In this document: one piece after another, positions 15,385 through 22,994 of the stretch | How positions within the stretch are numbered: position 1 is the first letter of the stretch | How the letters are laid out: the number at the start of each line of letters is the position of its first letter | From: Nitrospirota bacterium | Lineage (GTDB): Bacteria; Nitrospirota; Thermodesulfovibrionia; Thermodesulfovibrionales; UBA6898 | Length of the DNA: 32,558 nt | Assembly (NCBI GenBank): GCA_016217695.1 | Contig: JACRHE010000099.1 | Location: forward strand, 1-32,558 | Direction: 5' to 3' | Notes under the pieces: model-generated | Told to the model about the DNA's origin: nothing | Seen by the model: only the letters and a program-made list of their open reading frames with translations | The model's database searches: none | Position numbers and translations under genes: made by a program

Positions 15385-15873
15385 ATGCAGAAATATGCCG
15401 TTTTCCGCATAGCCGACGAGATGTTCGGCATCACTATAGACCGGGTGGTGGAGATCATCAAGCCGCAGAAGGTCTTCTCGATACCCGGCCTGCCGGACTT
15501 TCTCTGCGGGGTCATGAGTGTCAGGGGCGCTGTCATCCCCCTCATTGATTTGCGGAGACGCTTCGGTCTGGAGCCGACCGGGAAAAAGGAGAGGATTATA
15601 ATAGTCCGCTTCGAAAGGGAGAAGATAGGTTTTCTCGTGGACGATATCAAGGAGATAATGTCGCTTGCAGATGAAGAGATCACCAGGCCCCCCGGCATCT
15701 TCAGGGGCTTTAAGACAGAGTATATTACGGGCCTCGGAAAGAAAAATGATGATATCTTCATTCTTCTTCATATCGACAACCTTCTCACATCCGAGGAGAA
15801 GATACTGCTTAAGGAATCCATGGAAGTATTGGAGGAGCGGGATGCAGGAGCCAAGCCGGCAGACAAACGATAG
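15385..15873 (+). CDS. cheW: CheW adaptor, second copy
   Basis: A compact 162-residue CheW domain without the extension of the first copy: YAVFRIADEMFGITIDRVVEI, GVMSVRGAVIPLIDLRRRFGL, RIIIVRFEREKIGFLVDDI and ITGLGKKNDDIFILLHID. Its ATG follows the receptor stop with no spacing and no clear ribosome binding site, so translation is probably coupled to the receptor, which suggests the two are partners. The last 32 bp overlap the HEAT-repeat gene. It links receptor to CheA in the cytoplasmic array. Confidence 0.93.
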   Translation: MQKYAVFRIADEMFGITIDRVVEIIKPQKVFSIPGLPDFLCGVMSVRGAVIPLIDLRRRFGLEPTGKKERIIIVRFEREKIGFLVDDIKEIMSLADEEITRPPGIFRGFKTEYITGLGKKNDDIFILLHIDNLLTSEEKILLKESMEVLEERDAGAKPADKR

Positions 15874-17815
15874 CAGCGTCGAGACAAGGCGGGAGGATGT
15901 TGAACGGCTGAAGGGACTGAAAGATGAATCTGCCATCCCTCTTCTGCTCAGGGCGATGGAAGATCCCAGCTGGCGCGTAAGAAAGACAGCGGTGGATATC
16001 CTTTTTGATAATTATGAGATCGAAAAATACATCGACGGGCTGATCCGGCTCCTCTATATTGAAGACAACGCGGGAGCGAGGAATTCGGCGATCGAATCGC
16101 TTATTCGTCTGGGCAGGAAGGCTACGGTATTTCTCGTCGATGCATTCAAGACCCCTAACAAGGATGTCAGGAAGTTCATTATCGATGTGCTCGGAGAGCA
16201 GAACGACAGCCGCTCCCTGCCTCTGATGCTCGATGCCATTAAGGATGAGGATGAGAATGTCAGGGCTACCGCCGTGGAGCACCTCGGCAAGATGGGAGAG
16301 GTATCTGTCGTCGACGCACTGATCGAGATACTCGACAGCGGAGACCTCTGGACCGCCTATCCCGCTGCAGACGCGCTCGGCAGAATCGGCAACAGTAAGG
16401 CGGTGCCCCATCTTGTGGAAGCTCTCAGGCGAAAGCCTTTGAGGGAACCTGTGCTGAAGGCCCTTGGCCGGCTTGCCGATTCTTCCACCCTCGATGCGAT
16501 CATACCCCTTCTGGAGGATCCATCAAAGAATATTCAGGAACAGACGCTCAAGACGATAGAAAAATATTACCATAACGGTGCGGACGCCGCATTCATAACC
16601 GGCGAGATGAGAAGGATACTCGGCAGCAGGGCGATGGAGCTTCTGATCAGCCATGCGTGGTCTAATAAACATGAGGTGAGGATATCGGCAATCCTTCTCC
16701 TGGGCCTGATGAAGGATGAAGCTGCATATGGGCCGCTCCTGGACATGTCTCATGAAGAGGAGTTTGCGGATGATGTGAGAAATGCCCTTGTCTTCATCGG
16801 CAGGGACAAGCCGGAATCGCTCCTGAAGCTTTTCGATACCGACAATCCCCATCAGCTGCGGTTCATCTGCGAGGTGACCGGGAGGATAGGTTCCCCGGTT
16901 TACTACGACGTCCTGGAAAAACTCCTCTCTAACGAAGACGGGCATGTGCGTTCAACGGCAGCTCTGAGCATATCCGGCCTCGACAACCCTCATGCGGTTG
17001 ACAGACTGAAGACGCTGCTGACCGATCCCTACGAAGATGTGCAGGAAGCCGCTGTGGATGCTCTTTCGAACCTGAAGTGGGCCCTTAAGACAGAGGAGTT
17101 CATCTGCTTCCTCAAAGGCGACAATGTTGTCCAGAGGAGGAATGCGGCCCGGGTTCTCGGCAAGATACAGGCGGCTGATGCGGTTACCGAGCTGGGGTTT
17201 GCTCTGAAGGATGAAAATGTGCGCGTACGTAAGGCGGTCGTGGAGGCTCTGTCGTCGATAGGCACTGACGAGGCGGTGCGTTATCTCAGATATGCCATGA
17301 CCGACGAGGATGCCAATATACGTATCTCTGCTGCGCTGAGTCTTGGGGCCATCGGGGGTAAAGGTGTGCCGGATTCGCTCATCATCCTGACCGCTGATCC
17401 TGATAATTCGGTGAGGGTCGCTACGGCAAAAGCGCTGGGCATGCTGAAGGACAGGGATGCTGTGGGCACTCTCATAGGACTGCTTAAGGACAGAAGCGGA
17501 TTTGTCGTGACCACCTCTCTGGAGGCCCTCGGTATCCTGGGGGGGGACGATGCAAAACATGCCATCATCGGGATGCTCTCTTCTGCGGATGAAGAGATCA
17601 AGAGGACTGCTATCGCCGCCCTTTCGTCTTTTGAAGACATTGATAGCTGTCTTATTCCGTTTCTCAGGGATCCCGATTGGGCTACCAGGCTTGCTGCGGT
17701 CAGGACTCTCGGCAGGAGTGCTGGCGGGGGTGTAAGAAAAGAACTCGAGAGGCTCCTTGACACGGAAGAGGATCCTACCGTAATGAAGGCTGTCGATGAG
17801 ATGCTGCTTGTTTGA
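15842..17815 (+). CDS. HEAT-repeat scaffold protein
   Basis: A 657-residue protein built almost entirely of ~31-residue HEAT (PBS-lyase type) repeats. The recurring pattern is VR..A..ALG......AV..L...L.D, for example DENVRVRKAVVEALSSIG, DEDANIRISAALSLGAIG and DPDNSVRVATAKALGMLK; I estimate about twenty repeats. No catalytic motif, signal or membrane segment is seen. ATG 15842 has GGAGGAG 4 nt upstream and overlaps cheW2 by 32 bp. The frame is open further upstream but runs through cheW2 in another frame, so that extension is not coding. It overlaps cheR by 20 bp. HEAT proteins are binding scaffolds (family knowledge); here it probably holds chemosensory proteins or an output partner together (inference). 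Confidence 0.88.
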   Translation: MQEPSRQTNDSSVETRREDVERLKGLKDESAIPLLLRAMEDPSWRVRKTAVDILFDNYEIEKYIDGLIRLLYIEDNAGARNSAIESLIRLGRKATVFLVDAFKTPNKDVRKFIIDVLGEQNDSRSLPLMLDAIKDEDENVRATAVEHLGKMGEVSVVDALIEILDSGDLWTAYPAADALGRIGNSKAVPHLVEALRRKPLREPVLKALGRLADSSTLDAIIPLLEDPSKNIQEQTLKTIEKYYHNGADAAFITGEMRRILGSRAMELLISHAWSNKHEVRISAILLLGLMKDEAAYGPLLDMSHEEEFADDVRNALVFIGRDKPESLLKLFDTDNPHQLRFICEVTGRIGSPVYYDVLEKLLSNEDGHVRSTAALSISGLDNPHAVDRLKTLLTDPYEDVQEAAVDALSNLKWALKTEEFICFLKGDNVVQRRNAARVLGKIQAADAVTELGFALKDENVRVRKAVVEALSSIGTDEAVRYLRYAMTDEDANIRISAALSLGAIGGKGVPDSLIILTADPDNSVRVATAKALGMLKDRDAVGTLIGLLKDRSGFVVTTSLEALGILGGDDAKHAIIGMLSSADEEIKRTAIAALSSFEDIDSCLIPFLRDPDWATRLAAVRTLGRSAGGGVRKELERLLDTEEDPTVMKAVDEMLLV

Positions 17816-18677
17816 AACAGAAGATATAATCCCTCTCTCTGACGATGTATTCAGACTGATCCGGGACATTATCAAGGATTACTGCGGACTCTATTTCGAC
17901 GACTCTTCGAGGTACCTTCTCGAGAAGCGCCTTACGAGACGGATCAGGAGCCATCATCTCGACGACTTCCGGGACTATTACCGATTTATCCGGTATGACA
18001 GGAATTCCTCGGAGGAACTGGCTGCCATCATCGATGTGCTGACAGTGAACGAGACATATTTTTTCAGAGAACAGAACCAGCTCAGGGCCTTCAGCGAGGA
18101 GATACTGGAAGAGATGAAGGAGACCAACAGGGACAGAAAGACCCTCAGGATATGGTCTGCCGGCTGTTCCTCAGGCGAAGAGCCTTATACCATTGCGATG
18201 CTGATAAACGAGAGGGGCAATTTTAACGGCTGGGATATAGAGATACATGGCAGCGATATCAACCAGAGAGTCCTGCAGACCGCGAGGAAGGGCATTTACA
18301 GGAAAAACTCCTTTCGCACGACCGAGCCTTATCTGTTGAGAAAGTACTTTGTCGAGGAAGACGGCTCCCACAAGATCCTTGACAGCGTAAAAAAGAATGT
18401 CAATTTCAGCTATCTGAATCTCCTCGACCCGGTTAAAACAAGGTTTCTCGGAAAAATGGATGTCATCTTCTGCAGAAATGTATTAATATATTTCGACAGT
18501 GTATCGAGGAGAAAGGTCATAGAGAATTTTTATGACAGGCTTGTTGACGGCGGGTATCTGCTTTTGGGCCACGCCGAGTCCCTGATTAATATATCTACCG
18601 CTTTTACCCTTAGGCATTTTAAGAATGACATGGTATACCAGAAGCCCGAGAAAAAGGGTATGAACATACGTATCTAG
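17796..18677 (+). CDS. cheR: Chemoreceptor glutamate methyltransferase CheR
   Basis: Transfers methyl from S-adenosylmethionine to glutamates of the receptors during adaptation. The 293-residue product has the N-terminal CheR helical domain (FRLIRDIIKDYCGLYF, YLLEKRLTRRI, LTVNETYFFRE) and the SAM-binding domain with IWSAGCSSGEEPYTIAM, GSDINQRVLQTA and VIFCRNVLIYFD. There are no C-terminal TPRs. The ATG at 17796, with AAGG 6 nt upstream, lies inside the end of the HEAT gene. A TTG at 17808 would remove four residues and cannot be excluded. Confidence 0.95.
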   Translation: MRCCLFETEDIIPLSDDVFRLIRDIIKDYCGLYFDDSSRYLLEKRLTRRIRSHHLDDFRDYYRFIRYDRNSSEELAAIIDVLTVNETYFFREQNQLRAFSEEILEEMKETNRDRKTLRIWSAGCSSGEEPYTIAMLINERGNFNGWDIEIHGSDINQRVLQTARKGIYRKNSFRTTEPYLLRKYFVEEDGSHKILDSVKKNVNFSYLNLLDPVKTRFLGKMDVIFCRNVLIYFDSVSRRKVIENFYDRLVDGGYLLLGHAESLINISTAFTLRHFKNDMVYQKPEKKGMNIRI

Positions 18678-18713
18678 CCCGAACCGCGGGGGAGAAAACA
18701 GGAGTTTGAAACG

Positions 18714-19778
18714 TTGAAGACAAAGATACTCATAGTTGACGATTCTGCCTATACCCGGCAGCTGATCAAGAAGATAATCGAGCAGGATTCGAATCTTGAA
18801 GTGATCGGTATTGCTGTGGATGGCATCGATGCGATGGCAAAGACCCTTCGCCTGAAACCGGACATCATTACCCTCGACTTCGAGATGCCGGAGATGGACG
18901 GGTTCAGCTTTCTGAGGTGGCTTATGCGGGAGCGGCCCACTCCGGTCATCATGGTAAGTTCGCACAATGATTCCAAAACGGTCTTTAAGGCCCTGGAACT
19001 GGGGGCTGTGGATTTTATTGCAAAGCCGACAAAAAGGGCCTCCATGGAGCTGCAGACCATAGAAAAAGACCTTATCAGGAAGGTTCGGGGCATAAAGAGC
19101 ATCCGTATGGATATCCTCAGCAAGAACCTCGAGCTCCTTGGAAAAGAGGAGGCGGTCAGGGCAGCGGGCGAGTCGGGTGACCGCAACGTCAGGGTCGTGG
19201 CGATAGGCTCCTCGACAGGAGGACCTGCCGCACTTCAGATAATTCTGACCCGCCTTCCCGCTGATTTCCAGGCGGCGATCGTCGTGAGCCAGCATATGCC
19301 GAAAGGGTTTACCGGTCCGCTGTCGGAGCGGCTGAACAAACTCTCACAGCTGACGATTAAAGAGGCTAAGGACTTCGATCCAGTCGAGCCCGGCACCGTG
19401 CTGATATGCCCCGGCGGATACCATCTCGGCCTGAAGAAGAAAGGACCGCAGAGCGTTGTTATCCTGAAGGAGGGGAAGCTTGCAGACAAGTATATACCGT
19501 CTGTGGACTATATGATGAAGGCTGCTGCCGACAATTTCGGGGGGAACACGATGGGGGTCATCCTCACGGGCATGGGAAATGACGGCAGGAGCGGCATGCT
19601 GGAAATTAAAGAAAAAGGCGGTTATACTATAGCAGAGTCTGAAGAAAGTGCAGTGGTCTTCGGGATGCCTGCAGAGGCGATACGGGCAGGCGCTGCGGAG
19701 ACGGTGCTGCCGCTCTCCGAAATACCTGCTGAAATTATTAAGGTAGTGAATTTTTCTTCAAACAGCAAGAGGGGCTAG
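18714..19778 (+). CDS. cheB: Chemoreceptor methylesterase/deamidase CheB
   Basis: Removes methyl groups from receptors once phosphorylated by CheA, closing the adaptation loop with CheR. The receiver domain at 1-120 has D9/D10, phospho-acceptor D55 (TLDFEMPEMDG) and KPT. The esterase domain has the catalytic triad S167 (GSSTGG), H194 (SQHMP) and D290 (GMGNDG). The 354-residue length is typical. The start is TTG, with GGAG 9 nt upstream and no better start. The TAG stop shares one base with the GTG of the next gene. Confidence 0.95.
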   Translation: MKTKILIVDDSAYTRQLIKKIIEQDSNLEVIGIAVDGIDAMAKTLRLKPDIITLDFEMPEMDGFSFLRWLMRERPTPVIMVSSHNDSKTVFKALELGAVDFIAKPTKRASMELQTIEKDLIRKVRGIKSIRMDILSKNLELLGKEEAVRAAGESGDRNVRVVAIGSSTGGPAALQIILTRLPADFQAAIVVSQHMPKGFTGPLSERLNKLSQLTIKEAKDFDPVEPGTVLICPGGYHLGLKKKGPQSVVILKEGKLADKYIPSVDYMMKAAADNFGGNTMGVILTGMGNDGRSGMLEIKEKGGYTIAESEESAVVFGMPAEAIRAGAAETVLPLSEIPAEIIKVVNFSSNSKRG

Positions 19779-20596
19779 TGGAAAAAGAGACTGGATTTAC
19801 CAATAAGGCGGACGAGTTTCTCCAGATGTTCAAAAAAGGTGAGGAGTTCACCAAGGAACTTCTGAAGGAAAACGAGAAACTGCGCTACCGGATAGCGCAG
19901 CTCGAGGATACGGTCGCGCGCGCCGGTGATGAGGCAAGGGTCAGATTGTACGAAGAAAGGATAGCCCTGTTTGAGGAGGAGTTGCGATCCATCAGGGAAA
20001 GGTTTCGTAAGGTTGAGGAAGAGAACAAGGACTTTGTCTCGAAATATATAGAGGTTGAGGAGGAAAACAACAACCTGGCCAATCTCTACGTGGCGAGCTA
20101 CCAGCTTCATTCGACCCTTGATTTTTCCGAGGTCCTCAGGATCGTCCTAGAGATCGTTATAAATCTTATCGGAGCCGAAAAGTTTGCTGTGCTGCTTATA
20201 GACGACAAAACCCACGAGCTCGTGCCTGTCGGTACAGAGGGCATGGCCGTTTCCGATGCGCCGAGGGTCAAGATAGGAGATGGCATTATCGGCGCTGTTG
20301 CAAAGGAGGGCGAAAGTTATTTTTCCGCTGACCTGGACTTCAGCGTCCTGGACCCCTACAGCCCCATTGTCTGCATCCCTCTTAAGATAAAGGAGCACGT
20401 CATAGGGGTCATTTCGATTTACAAGCTCCTGACTCAGAAGTCCGGCTTCACGAACGTTGATTACGAACTCTTCAATCTGCTTGCCGGACATGCTGCTACA
20501 GCGATCTTTTCTTCAAAACTCTATTCTCAGTCAGAGAGAAAACTTACTACGATACAGAGTTTCCTCGACTTGCTTAAAGATAAGCCGAGGAAATAG
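19778..20596 (+). CDS. Coiled-coil and GAF domain protein
   Basis: A 272-residue cytoplasmic protein. Residues ~12-110 form a long charged coiled coil (ELLKENEKLRYRIAQLEDTV, EERIALFEEELRSIRERF). A GAF domain follows at ~115-250 (TLDFSEVLRIVLEIVINLIG, FAVLLIDD, IGDGIIGAVAKEGE, CIPLKIKEHVIGVISIY). GAF domains bind small ligands or mediate dimerisation; no ligand can be named. The GTG start overlaps the cheB stop by one base (TAGTG). The fold resembles the C-terminal half of the DUF4388-GAF protein at the other end of the cluster. I recall similar coiled-coil GAF genes beside alternative chemosensory genes in deltaproteobacteria, but could not search. Confidence 0.85.
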   Translation: MEKETGFTNKADEFLQMFKKGEEFTKELLKENEKLRYRIAQLEDTVARAGDEARVRLYEERIALFEEELRSIRERFRKVEEENKDFVSKYIEVEEENNNLANLYVASYQLHSTLDFSEVLRIVLEIVINLIGAEKFAVLLIDDKTHELVPVGTEGMAVSDAPRVKIGDGIIGAVAKEGESYFSADLDFSVLDPYSPIVCIPLKIKEHVIGVISIYKLLTQKSGFTNVDYELFNLLAGHAATAIFSSKLYSQSERKLTTIQSFLDLLKDKPRK

Positions 20597-20607
20597 GGGG
20601 AGTGAGC

Positions 20608-20976
20608 ATGCCGAATATTCTTGTGGTTGAAGATTCGCCCACCATGAGGCAACTGATCAGCTTTGCGATAAAGAGGATACCGAATTCGCACGTTATCGAG
20701 GCGACTGACGGTGTGGATGCACTGAAGAAACTTTCGTCGGAGAAGATAGACCTTATCCTTGCTGATATCAATATGCCGGTGATGGACGGTCTGAAGCTTG
20801 TCAGCCTTGTGCGCGGCAACCCCACGTATAAGGATATTCCGATCATAATCGTGACTACTGAGGGGGCTGAAGAGGACAGGAAGAGGGCCCTTTCGATAGG
20901 CGCCAATGCCTACCTGCCGAAGCCGATCCAGACGCAGGAACTCATAAAGCTGGTCAATAATTTTCTGTCTAACTAA
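20608..20976 (+). CDS. cheY: Single-domain CheY-like response regulator (second copy)
   Basis: A 122-residue receiver with E8/D9, phospho-acceptor D53 (LADINMP), switch residue T83 (IIIVTTE) and a KP motif. It has the same length and motif spacing as the regulator at 5696, but the switch residue is Thr where the first copy has Ser. ATG 20608 is chosen because GGGGAG ends 5 nt upstream; the in-frame GTG at 20602 lies inside that ribosome binding site. It is the last gene of the chemosensory operon. Its stop codon overlaps the stop of the convergent dsrE-like gene, so no terminator lies between. Confidence 0.93.
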   Translation: MPNILVVEDSPTMRQLISFAIKRIPNSHVIEATDGVDALKKLSSEKIDLILADINMPVMDGLKLVSLVRGNPTYKDIPIIIVTTEGAEEDRKRALSIGANAYLPKPIQTQELIKLVNNFLSN

Positions 20977-21338
20977 TAAGTAAAAACCGCCGTGGCGTTC
21001 TTTGAGCTTTCCAGAAGCTGTACGGCGTTTACATAATCATCTACCGCATCTATGAAATCCTCTTTTTTCAGATGCCTGGCATCAGCTGACGGAAAACAGG
21101 CGTAAAGCCTTCCGCCGAGTTCCTGGTAATTTCGAACAAGTTCCATGAGCGGTTCAAAGGTCGGGGCCTTCAGCCCGTCGGCATATCCTGTCTGCACGAG
21201 CCTGACCGCATTGTCCATGACAAAGATCTCGGCTTCATAGTTGAAACTCAGGGCTGTCAACGCCTGAGCAAGGATACTCGATACCAGCTCCAGTCGCTCC
21301 TTCGGATCATTCGTGATGATGTAAACCACTTTGTTCAT
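20973..21338 (-). CDS. DsrE-family protein
   Basis: A 121-residue protein of the DsrE/DsrF-like fold (VVYIITNDPKERLELVSSIL, AEIFVMDNAVRLV, LGGRLYACFPSADARH). Its only cysteine, C81, lies where these proteins often carry a persulfide-accepting residue. DsrE-type proteins relay sulfur in the cytoplasm. It is the last gene of the tusA-dsrE2-dsrE operon, 24 bp after dsrE2, with GAGGGGG upstream of its ATG. The exact subfamily and substrate are uncertain. Confidence 0.8.
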   Translation of the reverse strand: MNKVVYIITNDPKERLELVSSILAQALTALSFNYEAEIFVMDNAVRLVQTGYADGLKAPTFEPLMELVRNYQELGGRLYACFPSADARHLKKEDFIDAVDDYVNAVQLLESSKNATAVFTY

Positions 21339-21362
21339 GTGTTTTCCCCCTCTGCAGTCATC

Positions 21363-21902
21363 TCAGATGAATAGTGTAGTGTTTGACTCGTAACTGGCGC
21401 CGAGGAATGCCGCAACGCCGCCAATCTCCACATCATCGATAAGGTCTTCCTTCTTTATCCCCATGACATCCATCGACATCTGGCAGGCGATGATCCTGAG
21501 CCCCAGCTCCAGAGACATTGCGATGAGGGAGGGCAGGGATTCAATATTTTTTTTCCCCATCATGTAGCGAAAGAGTTTCGGTCCGATGCCGGCAAAATTC
21601 ATCTTGGATGTGGGAAGCTCACCTGGCCCTTTTGGTCTCATCCAGAGGACCATTTTTTCGAGAAAAGTCTTTCCTGATGTGCTGATCGTACTTTTCTTTA
21701 TTGCATCCAGTCCCCAGAACGTTACAAACATAGTGACCTCTTTATTCATGGCCAGGGCGCCATTTGCCATGATGAACGCTGCCATTACGCGGTCGAAATC
21801 GCCGCTCAAAAGTACCATGGTGAGGTTTGACTTCTTTTTTTCGAGCACCGCGAGACGTTCTCCCAGTTCTTCGACTTTTCTGACTAGTTCAGACTGTTCC
21901 AT
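21363..21902 (-). CDS. DsrE2-like sulfur carrier protein
   Basis: A 179-residue member of the DsrE/DsrF/DrsH-like family. An N-terminal coiled segment (LVRKVEELGERLAVLEKKK) leads into NLTMVLLSGDFDRVMAAFIM, VTMFVTFWGLDAIKK, and the conserved IIACQMSMDVMGIKKEDL with C140, the likely persulfide site. In sulfur-metabolising prokaryotes tusA and dsrE2 are commonly paired and pass sulfur among carriers (family knowledge). ATG 21902 has AGAGGGG 5 nt upstream; the TTG one codon earlier is less likely. The gap to tusA is 25 bp. Confidence 0.88.
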   Translation of the reverse strand: MEQSELVRKVEELGERLAVLEKKKSNLTMVLLSGDFDRVMAAFIMANGALAMNKEVTMFVTFWGLDAIKKSTISTSGKTFLEKMVLWMRPKGPGELPTSKMNFAGIGPKLFRYMMGKKNIESLPSLIAMSLELGLRIIACQMSMDVMGIKKEDLIDDVEIGGVAAFLGASYESNTTLFI

Positions 21903-21927
21903 CAATCCCCTCTCTTATGTTTTAGGA

Positions 21928-22152
21928 TTATTTTCTGACAATTGTTACGGCGATATCCTTGCCTGATTTCGTGATGCCCCGGAGTTCGTTCCCGGTCTCT
22001 TTGCACCAGGCCTTCACGTCCGCTTCGAAGCCTGCATCATCACAGACAGCCTCAAAGACGTCGCCAGGCGCGCCTTTTTTGACTGCGATCGAGATTTTCA
22101 TTATCGGCATCGGGCAGGTCATGCCCCGGAAGTTAAGTTCAATCTTAGCCAT
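21928..22152 (-). CDS. tusA: TusA-family sulfurtransferase
   Basis: A 74-residue TusA/SirA-like protein with the CPxP motif: RGMTCPMPIMK, where C13 carries the persulfide. It transfers sulfur between cytoplasmic carriers. Beside DsrE2 and DsrE its role is more likely in dissimilatory or assimilatory sulfur trafficking than in tRNA thiolation (inference from context). It is the first gene of the minus-strand operon, with GGGAGGA upstream of the ATG and a strong extended -10 promoter. No rhodanese gene, often the third partner, is next to it. Confidence 0.9.
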   Translation of the reverse strand: MAKIELNFRGMTCPMPIMKISIAVKKGAPGDVFEAVCDDAGFEADVKAWCKETGNELRGITKSGKDIAVTIVRK

Positions 22153-22180
22153 GCGTCCTCCCTGAGATTTTAATGAAGCT

Positions 22181-22189
22181 ATTATAGCA
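22181..22189 (-). promoter_or_regulatory. Extended -10 promoter of the tusA-dsrE2-dsrE operon, inside an imperfect palindrome
   Basis: Read on the minus strand, ATGCTATAATAGC holds a perfect TATAAT preceded by TGN (an extended -10); the -35 region is poor. Transcription should start near 22174, about 20 nt before the tusA ATG. The -10 lies in an inverted repeat (TTTAATG-AA-GCTAT on one side, ATAGCATTAAA on the other), a possible operator. Confidence 0.6.
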
Positions 22190-22233
22190 TTAAAGAGCCC
22201 GTAGAATAAAAAAGGACCTCAAGCCTCAAAGGA

Positions 22234-22389
22234 AACCGGTATTTGCGAGGAGATAGCATTGTCGCTCATTCTCGTCCCGATCTGACCGGGCCTCCAAGGC
22301 ATCGGCGTCCATCACCGTCCCGGTGATGCGATACACGCCGCTGAAGCCGCTCGAATGCATCCCCACGCAGAGTTGATGGTGGATTTTGG
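22234..22389 (+). repeat. Dispersed 156-bp intergenic repeat, copy B
   Basis: This is a gapless match to copy A at 2872-3027 (about 79% identity counted by eye), in the same orientation on the plus strand. It ends 10 bp from the stop codon of the minus-strand response regulator. Most of the 247-bp gap between tusA and that regulator is this repeat; the rest holds the tusA promoter. A 7-bp hairpin (22310-22316 with 22322-22328) corresponds to the hairpin in copy A. Confidence 0.85.
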
Positions 22390-22399
22390 CAGTGTCCCC

Positions 22400-22987
22400 C
22401 TACCTGCTGCAACGGGGACAAAAAAACTTACCTGTAAACCAGGGCGTGTCATGGGAGAAGTCAGGTATGAGGTCAAGGAGCATCGGTTGGCTGCAGGCGG
22501 GGCAGATAAAGTTATTGAGGTGGAAATCCCCCGACAGCCTGGCTGCATCATAACTGTCAGGCCTGATCTCGACGCAGTATTGAGTAAGCTCCTGTTGCGC
22601 CCCTGCAGGCTTTTCACTAAGTGTGGCCCTGATCTTGTCGACGACCTCGTTGGGTTTTGTAGTTGCCTTGACGATAAATCCGGCGGCTCCGAGATTCAAT
22701 GCCTTCTCGACCTCCTCGGGCTGGCCTTTTGCGGAAAAGACGAGGACCGGGATGCCTTGCAGCTTAGGATCGGTCTTCATGACCTGGAGGACTTTGTAGC
22801 CGTCCATGATCGGCATCATAAGGTCAAGCAGGAGGATATCGGGCTTGTCCAGCGAAAGCACCTTGATTGCCTCCATCCCGTTGTCTGCGGTCAGGACCTG
22901 GAAGTTCTCAAGCATGAGCTTGTTTTTGTATATCTGCTGCACTGCCTTGGAGTCTTCCACCAGCAGCACCTTCTGTCGAGTCGTCAT
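22400..22987 (-). CDS. Response regulator with C-terminal zinc-ribbon extension
   Basis: A 195-residue protein. The receiver domain covers ~1-125 (KVLLVEDSKAVQQIY, phospho-acceptor in DILLLDLMMPIMDGY, then VLVFSAKG and a terminal-helix Lys in IVKATTKP). A ~60-residue tail has two CxxC pairs (CPAC and CPRC, about 22 residues apart), which look like a zinc ribbon. No output enzyme or DNA-binding helix-turn-helix is visible. ATG 22987 is preferred over the in-frame TTG at 23023 because the TTG falls inside a promoter -35. No sensor kinase is adjacent, so the cheA product or an unlinked kinase may phosphorylate it (inference). An inverted repeat, TGTCCCC/GGGGACA, spans the stop codon. Confidence 0.85.
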   Translation of the reverse strand: MTTRQKVLLVEDSKAVQQIYKNKLMLENFQVLTADNGMEAIKVLSLDKPDILLLDLMMPIMDGYKVLQVMKTDPKLQGIPVLVFSAKGQPEEVEKALNLGAAGFIVKATTKPNEVVDKIRATLSEKPAGAQQELTQYCVEIRPDSYDAARLSGDFHLNNFICPACSQPMLLDLIPDFSHDTPWFTGKFFCPRCSR

Positions 22988-22994
22988 ATCTTGA

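Noticed and set aside
15831-17815. Tandem DNA repeats in the HEAT gene, considered as a CRISPR-like or satellite array
   Set aside because: The periodicity is only at protein level (about 31 residues), with little nucleotide identity between units.
17000-17875. Long minus-strand frames opposite the HEAT-repeat gene (for example 16952-17875)
   Set aside because: They follow from the codon bias of the repeats on the plus strand; the amino acid composition is not protein-like.
22393-22420. The inverted repeat TGTCCCC/GGGGACA as a terminator of the response regulator gene
   Set aside because: It spans the stop codon and is not followed by T on the gene's strand; the A/T run lies on the wrong side.
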